In this document: positions 46,642 through 57,838 of the stretch, one piece after another
Layout of the letters: each line of letters begins with the position of its first letter
Position numbering within the stretch: position 1 is the first letter of the stretch
Source of the DNA: Anaeramoeba flamelloides
Taxonomy: Eukaryota > Metamonada > Anaeramoebidae
DNA length: 64,000 nucleotides
Direction: 5' to 3'
Assembly (NCBI GenBank): GCA_027625915.1
Contig: JANTQA010000032.1
Coordinates: 15,764,001 to 15,828,000 of the forward strand
Notes under the pieces: generated by a model
The model's input: only the letters and a program-made list of their open reading frames with translations
What the model was told of the DNA's origin: nothing
Databases searched by the model: none
Translations under genes and position numbers: made by a program

Positions 46642-49600
46642 TTCTTAACTTCCAAGGCACAAGTCTGAAAAAAAAACATGCTTTTTATTTGAAACACTTG
46701 CTTTCTATACTCTGGGTGTGGATGTTTTTAGCTGCTGTTACTTTTAACAAGTTGACTAATATTGTAATGTCAAAAGAAAAAAAAAAAAAAAACAAGATTT
46801 TGGAGATCTTCACTCTAATAGTTAAAAAGACGACAGAGTATTTTCATTACTTTTTGAAAAAGCAAATAACAGAAATCATAGAAATCACTCAAATCACTGA
46901 AATCATTGAATCTCAAATTTTGATAACTTCAAAGCTTTAATTCTCACAATTCAATCAAGCTGCTTTAATATTTTACTAATTCTAAATTTCAAACTGTATG
47001 ATAAAATAGTAATAAAAATTAAACCTTTCAGTAAAGATATTCTTCTCACAAATATTGAATGGAAATAACTTAAACAGTTGAAAAATAAAAGATTTAATAA
47101 AAAACAAATGACATTGTTGTTATTTTGTAGATTACAAAAGTATCAAGTATTAAATATAAAAGTTTAAATTTTCCAAAAAATAGAGCAAAATTTTAATAAT
47201 CGAAATTATTTTGTGTTATTTTTTTTGTAACGAATCAGTTATTGATAATTACCAGATAATTATTAGTTAATCGAAACTATATTATGAAAACTAACAATTT
47301 AATAAATTTTGAGAAAAAAATTAGCATTTAATTTCCAAATTCATCTTTAAAATTAAACAAAAAATGTAAAATAAATTGTAATGAATTGAGAATATAGATT
47401 AATTATGAATTCTTTTAAAAATCAAAGGAAACATATTTTAAAAAAATATACAGCTCTTCACTGGTATGAAAAAATAAAATTGAAAATTTTATGTTAGACA
47501 AAACTATTTCTTTAATTTCCATTTCCACCTTTAGGAATAAAGTTTATTCACAATATAATCATCATTCTAAAGCTTCAAATTCTTGGGGGTATTGAATTTA
47601 TTGCTGTTAGTATAATCACTTTTTTTAAGAGTCTCTAGTCGAGAAAAAAGGGTCTATTTTAGGTTAAAAAATTTTAAATGAATGTATAAATGATTTTTAG
47701 TTTAATTCTAACTTTAAGATATTTACTTGAATGGATAATAGCTATTAGTTTTGAACTCACTCGATTCATCTAAAAAAAAACTAAAAAAAGTAAAAAATTA
47801 CTAAATAAATATCCCGTTTCCTAGGTTTTCCAGGGTTCAAAAGAATAAAGTATAATCCTATAGATTTTACTCTATTCTTTTAAATTCTGGAAAACTTAAC
47901 GAAAGTGTCCGTAGAGTGTCTAGCTTTTCTTGAGGTTTTCTGTTTTATTTCTGAAGTGTTCTAGGTTTTTTTGAGGTTTTCTATTTTATATGGAAAATCT
48001 ATTGATTTTCGTTGGGTTTTTTTGAGTTTTCTATTTATTCAGAAAATCAATAGATTTTCCATATAAAATAGAAAACCTCAAAAAAACCTAGAACACTTCA
48101 GAAATAAAATAGAAAACCTCAAAAAAACCAAGAAATTTTCACCGATAAATAGAAAACTCAAGAAAAGATAACGTCAGTTTTCCAGAATTTAAAAGAATTG
48201 ATTCTCTATTTGAGATATTTTTATTAAATTTAAAATACTTTTGAAAGATAATAAAATGACCTCTTAACTAGAAGCAAAAAAATTTCCTAATTTTTTACTA
48301 ATAAATTTCAAAAAAATCTTAATAGAATCTGGAAAATAGAGTTTTTTAACTTAAATTGAAAAATATCTTTAAAAATAATTTCTGATCAAAGATCTCTTAT
48401 TCACCAATACTGTTTATTATAAGTGAGAGTTATTAATAAGGATAAAATTAGCAAATGTTTAATTTTTTTTTTGAAAATTTTTTTTCATGATTGTGTTGTG
48501 GAAAATATTTTTACATTTTTGAAATCTTCATTATTCATTTAAAATATTATAAACTCCATTTCACTCAAAGGGGCCCAGCCAAAAATGAAAAAGTCACTTT
48601 ATTTTTAAGAATCAACCAAACTTAGATTGTTTAGAAATACGAGAAATAATAAACTTCTTATAAGAGTCCATAATTATAAAAGAAACCCCTGAACAAACCA
48701 TAAATTTCAAAAAATAAAAATGTTCAAAAATTTTTTGGGCCCCATTCATTGGAACATCTCGTGCAAAATTCTCAATTTCTTTAGGAAATTAAAATCGTTG
48801 ATAATAAGATTTTTTACTTGTAAATGTATGATTTTTAAAAGAACATACAAAGCTTAACTTTTCTTAATGTTTATTTCGTTTTTTCAAACATTTTTTTTCA
48901 AAGTTAATTTTTAAAAAAAAAAAAAAAAAGCAAAAAAGCAAAAAACAAAAAAAACAAAATTTTACAAAATGAGAAAAAATGATTTTGATCTAAAAATTGA
49001 AAATTTTAGTTTGATAAGAGTAATGAATTAAACCCATAGAATGTCTTCCATTTCTTCAATAAAACTGGGCCCCTTTGACTGAAAAAGAGTTTAGATGGAA
49101 AATTAAAAAAATAAATTTCACTGATCTCTTCAAAACTTTTAGGATAAAAATGTTTTTTATTCATCAAATTGGAATTTTTTTCTTTTAAATATCATTTTTT
49201 TTTTTTAATTTGTTATTTTTTTATATTTTTAATGTTATTAATCCAAAAATGTTAAAAAAAAATATTCTATATTATTTCCCTCATATACGTTATTAATTAC
49301 AATAAATTCATTTCTTTATATATATATATATACTAAGATTGAGGGATGGTATGGTGAACAAGATTTGGAAATTGGTGAAGATATTATGGGGTTAATAGGT
49401 TGGAACACATTTGCTCACGATAGTTTAATCTCTGGAAAAATTATTGTTGATAATAAAGTGTTTGCATATACCAATACACCAAGGTTTAGAATTTACGCAG
49501 GTAAGAATACAAATATATTCAAAATAGCATTTCTTACTTTTTTTTAACATCTGCTATTATCAAAGAAATGATTTAATAATTTGTTTGTATACATCATAAG

Positions 49601-52600
49601 GTATTTCCAAAACAGTGCAATGTTTTTTTTTTTTTTTGAATCAAAACGATATTCTCTTTTGAAGTGGGCATATTCTTTAATTGGTAAATTAAAAAAATAT
49701 CGAGGGATATTAATGAATTGATTTAGTACTTTTATTATTTGTATATACAAAATATTTTTATCAAAATATTTCTTAAAAAATGAAAAAAAAAAAAAAAACA
49801 ACTGTTTATTATACCGCCGAGGTACTATAAAATTCAATAAAAAAAAAACGATATGATAATGGTCAGACTATTTTTAAACATTAAAAATCCAGTTATAAGT
49901 TTTGCCTTCTATTGAAAATTTGGTCGGGATTAAATATTTTTGGAAAATTTTTATTATCAAAAAAAGAAAAAAATACCCAACCTATTTTTATCACTAAAAA
50001 AATATCATCATATAAAATTGAAACCAGAAACTTGGATATCTTTTTTTTAATTTGGTGATGTTCAAGTAAATAAATTGGTATTTGGATTAATACCAGTCAA
50101 TTGATGATAAATGTCAATTTTGAATATTAGAATATTTTTAATAGAATTGAGTTTAATAAAGATATTTTAAAAAAAAATATGTTGTTATTCATTCGAATGC
50201 GAGTAACTATTCACATTATTTTCATGAGTAGATTCAAAATTGGAGATGTTTTTTCTTATTGTCTTGAGAGAAATAGGAATCTTTACGAGAGCTTTAGCTT
50301 GGGTGTAAAGATAATGATTTCTAGAGAGAAAAAAAAGAAAAAATATCTCCAATTTTGGTTCTCGAGTGAGGATAAAATGATGTGTAGATTTGGAGAAATA
50401 AGAGAGTGGTGAATAAAATAAGATATTTTATTGCATTTAGCCAAAAAATGGGAAAACAAAGACAAGATGAGGAACAAAAAAAGTAAAATTCAGATCTATT
50501 AATTTTTTTCTTATTTTATGTCAAATTAAAAATGTAAAACAAAAAAATTTTTTTCAAAGAATTTGTAAAACAGTTGACAATTGTTGGCTGAACTGTTTTC
50601 TGAACTGTTTGTACATACATTTTTTGTTCTACATATTTTTTTTTTCTTTTAGATTTTGGTTTTCTAATTTACATTTTTTGACCGATCATTATTTTGGACT
50701 ATTTTGACTTCTACTTCATTGAAAATTATCTTGTGAATTATGTAAGCTAATCTTCTTTAAAAATTTCTTTTTTAAAATCTTTAAAAAAAATACAAACAAA
50801 CTAGTAAGTAATTTTAAAAAAATGAATTGGAAATGTAACCAAGATATTTTCAAATATATATCTTATTAAATCAAAATCAAAAAGCGAAGACTTTGAACAC
50901 GGAATAAAGCCCCAGTATATTTTTTGGGGGGATCAGAGAAAGTCTCCAAAAAAATAATCAGGTTATTTTTTTTTGTCAAAAAAAAAATAATGTGATCAAT
51001 AATCCCTGAGAAGTTAGTACTATCTTTGTACTAATTTTGGTGAGAGAAAAATTCTCTCAATGTTTTTTTTTCTCCTTATACAAAAAATACTACTTTTTTT
51101 GTGAAGAAATTAATATCTCTTTTTTTTTGGGAATATCTTATATAAAATAAAAAAAAAGCAAATGTAATGAACAATCATTAAGTGGTTAACAATAAATATA
51201 AATATATAAAATATTTTGAAAGAATTTCTAAATAATTGCTTTTGTAAAAAGGTGTAACCAAAACTAATTTTTACAATAGCAATAATCCCAAAAAAATTAT
51301 AATTTTGAGTAGAAAAATTATTTTTACCAAAAAACGCCTAATGTTTAAAAAAATTATCTTGAATTTTTTTATTATTTTTCTAATTTTTTGATTTATTTGT
51401 TTTTCTTTTTTAATGTTTATAATCCCGAAAATTTGAAAAAAAGATTATCTTGTATTTGGTGTGCTGACTTGTTATTTTGGTTCTTAGCTGATCGATCTTG
51501 GACTTGGTATGTATTTTCATAGTGGTTCAAAAAGGCAATTTTCTCAAAGTGTGTTTTTTTACAAAATTGTCTAAATTATTTAAATACTTGATGAAATATC
51601 TTTCAATACACAATATAGTTTTTAAAATATTGATTTTGACTATTAAACAGCTATATTATAAAAAAAAAATAACGATTAATTATCAACCATAAACAATTAT
51701 ATATCCAAGATATATTTTTACTTAAATTTTTAAAAGGAAATTAAAGTGTAAACCCATATATTCCACGTTTTTTTATCAATGAAAGTCATACGTAAATGAT
51801 TTTTATGTTTTAAAGGCAAAAACAAAAAAAAGTGATAAAAATTAAAAAAAAGAAAAAAAAAAAAAAATAGGTTCACAAAGGGTTAATAAGAAGCAATTGG
51901 TAAAAAATAAAACAAAAAAAAAACAATGCTATTATTTAATTAGGTATTTTCAAAATTACATACACAATATTTTTTGTTAATTTAATTTAGTTTAATTTGA
52001 TCGTTGATCATGGATGTTCACTTGAAGGGTAGTTGTTTAATTGTTGTCATTTCTTTTTTCTTTTTGTATAAATTTTTCTTTAGCCCTTTGATATTTTTCT
52101 GACTTTGCTTTTTAGTTTTTATTTTCAAGTTATTCATACATTCGTGTTTCAGTATCTCGGTATTAACAAGTGGTATCTTGATCTTTTTCCATTGTAACTC
52201 TTCTTCTCAATATAAAGAAAATCCCTTCAACAAAAACTTGGAAAAAAATAATAAAATAATTTTTTTATTTTAGTTTTTTATTTTCAGTAATTTTTATTTT
52301 AAAGATTTTATTTTTTGACAATAAAATTTGCAAACCGAAACAAAACGGAATTGGATTTTTTCTAAGGAACTAAAATTTTATGTTCAATAAATACACATAT
52401 ATTTTAAAATAAATCATTAAAAAAATCAAGAATTCATGATAAAAAAAAATCTAGTGGAATTATGTAAGTTGATTGTCAATAGTTAAAATGATATGATATT
52501 AAAACAGTAAAAACTCAAAAATTGTGTTTTTTTTTTAACTAATATATACCTATTAATTTTATATAATGTTATGAATAATTAAATATAACTTAGATATAAT

Positions 52601-53493
52601 AAGTTATATATTAGCAATTATTTCAAAGGATCTTAAAAATCCAACTTCATCACAAAAAAGATTAAAAAAAAAATTTTAAACTAAAAGAAATTATAGAACA
52701 AAAAATGATTTATTTTCAAAAATCTTGTAATGTCAAAAAAAAAATTTTTTTATTTTTATTTGGAAATAATTAATATCTCAACCTTGATCAAAATAAGATT
52801 TAAATCTTTAAAATATAATTTATGTTTTTTTTTCTTTTTTCTTCATCTATTATGAATATATTAGATATGAACTGGGGAGACTACTTGCCCAATGGTAAGG
52901 GGAGAGATTTTGCATGGGGATGGTTTAATATAATCTTTCCTGCCGCAGATCCACAGAATGATGTTGCAATTATTGCTGGTACTGGGAAAACTTGGACAGA
53001 TGACCTTATTAAAGCATCAAATGGGTCTTTTTGTAATATCAAAATTAAGGATGAAAGAGAAGGCTTTAGGCAAGTTGTAATTTGGGAAGATACTCCAGAG
53101 GAAGATATAGTTCTTGCCACTGCCGGTAAAAATGAAAAATTATATGAATACACTGTTATCAGAACCGATTGGAAAAATATTACAGATAAACTTGGTACTT
53201 CCGAGATTCCTTTATCGCAGGTTGTTATAATTAAAAGTTCAAAATGGTCTATTGAAATGAATTATAATATTGATCCAGAATTAATGAGTAGAATGGTTTT
53301 TGCCTCTGAAAATGGAATTTTTTCAGATTGGGAGGGGTTTAATCTAGATGCACAGATCACGGTGAAAGACACTGCCGGTAAAATAATATATAAAAATCAT
53401 AGTAAATCGGCGGGTATTTCATTCGGGGCCCAATGGAAGATTAATTTCCCAACATCCGGGAAGAGCGTTAGTAATGCAATTAAGAATAATTAA
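43008..53493 (+). CDS. predicted secreted tocopherol-cyclase/CrtC-like lipocalin-fold protein
   Basis: Four exons: 43008-43132, 43279-43675, 49338-49500 and 52865-53493, giving 437 residues with consistent phases (2, 0, 1). Residues 1-26 form a signal peptide (hydrophobic ITIFLLVVFSCLSV). The body carries landmarks of the tocopherol cyclase-like (CrtC/AttH-related) double-lipocalin family: PFFQWWYFAI at 55-64, GYFDRATKERW, a central IEGWYGEQDL, RFRIYADMNWGDYLP across exons 3 and 4, and FAWGWFNIIFP. Several N-x-S/T sequons (for example NGS, NIT, NHS) suit a secretory protein. The biochemical role is unknown; homology does not prove tocopherol synthesis, and the family includes hydratases and lipid-binding proteins. 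Exons 1-2 and 3-4 are joined by protein continuity across a 5.7-kb intron. The exon 1-2 join (AAAG acceptor) is the least certain. Confidence 0.72.
44215..44640 (+). repeat. R1 dispersed repeat, full-length copy
   Basis: Best counterpart of 24405-24820. Shares AACATTAATAGAA, ACTTCAAATAATAATCCAT, GAGATCCCAAAAATA, AAACTGTTATTGTG, ATTTTCAG and GTGTTGAACTTTTTTTCC. No open frame. Confidence 0.75.
45100..45207 (+). CDS. doubtful 35-residue ORF inside an intron
   Basis: Begins MSKKAKPCYVCVRRTKN after a T-rich then A-rich leader like those of real genes here, and contains one C-x-x-C. A donor-like GTAAGA at 45133 could make it the first exon of something longer, but I found no convincing partner exon. 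It may well be chance. No family recognised. Confidence 0.2.
   Translation: MSKKAKPCYVCVRRTKNSLKNKPEKVFLDLQEKTV
45835..45957. repeat. partial copy of the 241-bp inverted-repeat element
   Basis: Shares AAGTTCCAAAATATTTT, ACCAAAGATCTTCAC and AGAAATGATGTTTTTA with 4481-4721, then stops at the TA where a foldback element begins. The other half was not recognised beyond that element. Confidence 0.6.
45960..46154. mobile_element. 195-bp foldback element, diverged copy
   Basis: The left end reads CAGCCAGTTCTACTTTTAAG and the arms carry AAGGCACAAA motifs in the same spacing as 23623-23818. The right arm ends GTAAAACTTACTG. TA precedes the left end; the right TA appears mutated to TG. More diverged than the 23623 copy, hence probably older. 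Confidence 0.72.
46580..46638. repeat. (TA)n microsatellite
   Basis: The longest TA run in the window, about 59 bases, inside the 5.7-kb intron. Confidence 0.95.
47815..48195. repeat. R3 multi-hairpin repeat, copy 2, with perfect 68-bp palindrome arms
   Basis: Contains a perfect inverted repeat with arms 47943-48010 and 48042-48109 (68 bp each, no mismatch) and a 31-nt loop; the similarity continues imperfectly for another ~17 bp outward. Upstream, 47822-47895 forms a second hairpin with TTTTCCAGGGTTCAAAAG and its complement. It shares CCTAGAACACTTCAGAAATA and TTGAGGTTTTCT with 13213-13762. No coding capacity. Confidence 0.8.
48550..49093. mobile_element. 544-bp element with GGGGCCC inverted ends
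   Basis: The left end (48551-48577) contains TCACTCAAAGGGGCCCAG; the right end is its complement, CTGGGCCCCTTTGACTGA (49065-49082), within ~28-bp inverted repeats that also share AAACTC at the outside. A third GGGCCCC lies inside at 48738-48744. Non-coding. It is probably a MITE, but only one copy is present. Confidence 0.65.
49501..52864. other. last intron of the secreted-protein gene (3.4 kb)
   Basis: Donor GTAAGA and acceptor ATTAG. It splits an Asp codon between RFRIYA and MNWGDYL. Low-complexity A/T with several short spurious frames (for example 50179-50412). I see no exon or repeat family member in it. Confidence 0.65.
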
Positions 53494-55067
53494 TTTTATG
53501 AAATCAATTTGGCTGGGTTTCAAAAAAGAAATTTTTTTAAAAGTTTTTTCTTATTTATTTTTAAGTCATTTTATTTTGTATTTTTCAAAATATTTTTTTA
53601 TTTTACCAAACATATTCTTTTTCATTCCTATTTTATTTTTGATAGTTATCAATAAAAATTCAAATTTTAAAAAATCTATGGAATAATTTTTCTTTAAAGA
53701 ACTAATCCAACAAAATAAAATAAAAAAAAGATGGGTTAAAGGTCCTAGATCCATAATTTTTATCAAAGATAAAACTTTTTGGCAAAAATTAAATCTATTT
53801 TTTGGTATTATCAATTTTGATCTTTTATTTCAAAGGTTATATATAAAAATTGAAAAGAAAAAATTGATACTAAGTATCAATCAAAATAATTGAAAATTTT
53901 AAAATGTAAATTATTGGGTTTGGAAAAAAATAGCCAATTAAAAAAAAATAATTTATTTTGGCACTATTTAATTTTCAACCTTTAAGTCTATCTAAATAAA
54001 ATTTTAAATTTTTATTTTTTTTGAATTCTTGTAATATGTCTTTTACGACAATTTAAGGTTTTTTTATTTACTCCAATTTCCAGTAATATATACCACATAT
54101 AATGTTGACTCTTATGCGAATATTAAAAATTGAATGGGAATTATACGTCATCAAACTAATAAAGAATAAAAAATCAAAGATAATAAACTGAAACTTTTTT
54201 TTTTATTGTGAAAATTTAATTAAAAATCTCTGAATTTGAAATTGAATGAAGAGTTACTTGTTGTAATTTGAACTTAAGAAGGTTAAAAAAGTTTAGATAC
54301 TGGGATTTTGGATCATTTTAGATTTATACAAAATAGATTTCTATTAAAAAACGAAATTTCTTAAAATACTCCAATTTTAGAGAATATAAGAAGGTAATTT
54401 TTTGGAATGATTTTTTGGAAAATTACTATACAATTTCAAAATCTAAAGGGGGGTGAGGTTATATAGTTTATAAAAAGACTAGGAAACAATACTTAATTGT
54501 TTTTTTGAAGCAAAATTTTCTTTTAAGAAATTAAATCTTTAATATATATCGGGGATTTGGTAGTTTTTTTTTTCATTAATCAGATTTACTTTTTAAAATT
54601 ATTTATTACCGAGTGAGTTTTAAAAGTTACAAATACACTGATCAGAAATAAAACAATAGGTGAATTGAATGTTTAGTGGTAGTTATATTTTATTTTTTTT
54701 TTTGGCTAGGGAAAATAATGAAATAAGAGAAATTTACTTTCTTAACTCATATAAAATTTAGTTTGATTTCAATTTTTATTTTAAAATTGTTTAGTTTTGA
54801 CAGTGTGTGTAACCTGTTACAGAAAAAAAGGAGTTGTATTTTTTCAAGAAAAAAATTCAAATCAAATTTATTTTTTAGTTATGAAAATAAAATATCATTC
54901 TATTTATTTTTCGAATTTTAGAAAAAACAAGCTACTTCAGCGCTATGGAATGAACTTTAAATTAATTTGATTTTTGTAACTAAAAAATAATAAAATGAAA
55001 ATATTTTTTTTTTTTTTTTTTTTTTTAATAGAGGTTTCTGGTGGATTTTGAATCAATTTAGTGGACT

Positions 55068-55082
55068 GGGGGGGGGGGGGGG
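55068..55082. repeat. poly(G) run
   Basis: About fifteen consecutive G, the longest G/C homopolymer in the window. Its true length may be affected by sequencing or assembly error. Confidence 0.85.
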
Positions 55083-55245
55083 TTTAAAATATTCTCATCA
55101 AATTTAGATGTTTATATTCATTGAAACAAATTCTTGAAAAAAATAATATTACCCTATATTAAGATATATTATTACTTTTCACCATTAATCTGAGAAACAG
55201 AAATTATTTCGATATATTTGACTGGCCTGAAAACGTAAATTGGTA

Positions 55246-55766
55246 TATAAACCCCATTCCAAAATTTTGGACACTCCCAAAATCAAAAATAGGAAAAATA
55301 ACACTCAATTTATTATATTTTTCCAAACCTAAAATAAAACCACATGAAAGTTACCGAATATTGATGGTTTTATAAGTAATTGTTTTCATCCAAATAAAAG
55401 AAAAACATATAAGACAAAAAAAAAATTTGGTGTCCAAAATAATGAAACAAGTGTAACAAAAAATGAATTGATAAATTTGCTGAAATTTCACCAAAAATTG
55501 TTGATCGGTCAAACGATAAGATATTAATGACCAATTGTATGTGATTTTTAAATTTAAGAAACTCGACCTAACATTCTATCAACCATCGAAAAAAAAAATT
55601 CAGATCTAAAGAAACATATTACATAACTGGTAAAAAAGGAAATGAAAACAAAATAAAAAAGACAAAAAATTAAATAATGTTAAAATCAAAATTATTTCCA
55701 AATTTAATGTAATGTAGGGTATTTTTATTCTTTCAACAGTTTAATTATATCCAAATTTTTGGAATT

Positions 55767-55774
<8 letters not shown>
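55246..55774 (+). mobile_element. ~530-bp Tc1-like MITE, copy 2
   Basis: The left end reads ATAAACCCCATTCC then AAAATTTTGGACAC. The right end is CCAAATTTTTGGAATTTAG followed by a TTTATA edge. The whole length matches the reverse complement of 29276-29814 at roughly 80%. It abuts the TA microsatellite at 55771-55814, as expected for insertion into a TA-rich site. No open frame. Confidence 0.78.

Positions 55775-55814
<40 letters not shown>
55771..55814. repeat. (TA)n microsatellite
   Basis: TA run directly at the right edge of the Tc1-like MITE. It may have grown from the TA target duplication. Confidence 0.9.
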
Positions 55815-55817
<3 letters not shown>

Positions 55818-57838
55818 GGTGTATTTAATGACAACTGATTTTTAAATTTTAGCAATGATATACTTTAGAATGTTTTAAAAATAATAAAGTAAATAATTCA
55901 TGTTAATTGTAGAGTTATTCTAAAAGGTTAAAAAAAATAAAATATTTTTAAAAAATTTTCTTGATAATTAAAAATTTTTTTAGATGAAATGATTTTTGGT
56001 TCAAAATTCAAAAATAACAGATTTTTGTTGTTATTTTGCTAAAAAATCAATGTTAAATATACCAGTATCTTGAAATTTCTTTTTTTTTTTTTTTTTTTTA
56101 ATTGGTTTTTAGAGTATAATTTCTTGTTTTATGGTTGTAATAAGTGTATATAAATATTTCTTATATATTATCTATGATTTAATGTTTTCAGGTGGGTTAA
56201 AATTTTCACTAAGAGTTAAAATTGATAATACAAATCATTTATGCTACTTTATTTTTCAAAACCTTTTGAATAATATTGAGTGGGGCAAGGAAAATTCAGA
56301 GGTCCATTATTTGTATCTCTTATTTCACTTAATTTCAATATATTATAGGGATCAAAAGTATGCGTACACAACGACTTTAATCCATGTTTCAAAATATAAT
56401 CTGTCTTTTTGTTCTTCTTCTTGTTACAAGGAAACATCCAATCGACTATCTAATAGTATACCTAAGTTCAAATTGGTTTTGAAGATAAACCTCTGGATAT
56501 TTATAGTAAAATTTAAATTAGGAATGTAATTTGTTGACAATTTTTCATAATTTTTTTGAAATTTTTTTAATTTTTGATGTTTTTTTGATGAAAAAACAAT
56601 TTATATCTCAAAAGGTTCTCAATTTTTTGAGATAAATTTTGCAATTTGATCCTTAATTTTTAAGAATTTTTTTTGAAATAATAGAACTTTAAGAAACCAA
56701 TGCCATATGTAATTTGGGTTTATTGTTGATTTCTGAAAACGTTTGAGATATAGATCTTCTACGACAAAAAAACATGCTTTTTATTTTGAAACCTGCATTA
56801 AATTTTTTTGCACGCTTTATTTTGACTACATTTGAAATTATATTTATAAAATTGGAAAACTCGATTATATTAAATAATCAAATACAAGGTAATGTGCTTT
56901 TTATTTTTAAACCTTTTTAAGGACAATTTTGAATTTAGATTTTATAACAAAAATAATGTTTCTATTAATGAAGAAAAACAAAAAAACCTAAAATTAAAAA
57001 TTTGAATAAAAACTCTCAACTTAGGATTATTTTGATTCAACAAAAAGACTGTTATCAGAAAAGTAATGACCAAGAAACAAAAAAAGTACGATAGACCTTA
57101 AAATACCTTTCAAACGGAATTTTTTAGTTTTAATTTCTTTACTATTTTTTTGGTTTCAGATTTTTTAGGAAAAAGAACATTAGGCTTCAAAAAAAAAGTT
57201 AAATATCTCAGAAACTTTCATTAAAAGAAGATTATATTATTTGATGTTATTTGAAGTATTTCGTAATCCAAAGAAAACATAATTTGGAATCATTTTTTTT
57301 GTTTTCTTTAAATTTTTTAGAAATTACTTTTAATCTTTTTCAAAGAATCTCAACAATGTAACTCTTTCTTTTTAAAAAAACCCTCAAACCTTTCTTCAAT
57401 TTTTTTTTTTTTTTTTTTTTTGATTTTCACAGCAAAAAAAATAATTAAAAAAAAAACAAGAGAAACATATAAACAAAATTTGATCTTTTTTCTTGTTCCA
57501 AATTAATATAAAAACAAATTCAAAATCAAGAATTAAAAAACCGAACAAGCATTTTAAATCTTGTCAGAAAAAAGAAAAGAAACTTTTTTTGTTTTTTGTT
57601 TTCTTTTGTTTTGCTTTTTTTTTTTTTTTTTTTCTTATTTTTTTTTTCCGATCCTGGCTATTTTGTGAATTTGCTTTTTTGTTTTCTTCAACTCTATTTT
57701 CCTATTTACTTCCAAGAAAAAGTATCCAAAAATAAAATTAAAAAAAAAAAACAAAAAAAATTAATGAATAAATTATCTTTTCTTTTTAAAAATAACTCTT
57801 AACACCCTCTCTTTTTCTGTTTAATTTAAATTTAGACA

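Larger units (their letters stand above)
43676..49337. other. long intron of the secreted-protein gene (5.7 kb)
   Basis: Donor GTAAGA and acceptor ACTAAG. It holds an R1 copy, a partial 241-bp element interrupted by a foldback element, a long TA run, the second R3 multi-hairpin block and a 544-bp inverted-repeat element. A 35-codon open frame at 45100 is the only coding-like stretch I noticed. Confidence 0.65.
53494..57838. other. intergenic, secreted-protein gene to eS6 (4.3 kb)
   Basis: Contains a 15-base G run, the second Tc1-like MITE next to a TA run, and a slightly less A/T-rich patch at 56180-56530 with short frames on both strands. The eS6 leader at the right end is strongly T-rich. 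TTTAG just before the eS6 start could be a 5'UTR splice acceptor. Confidence 0.6.
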
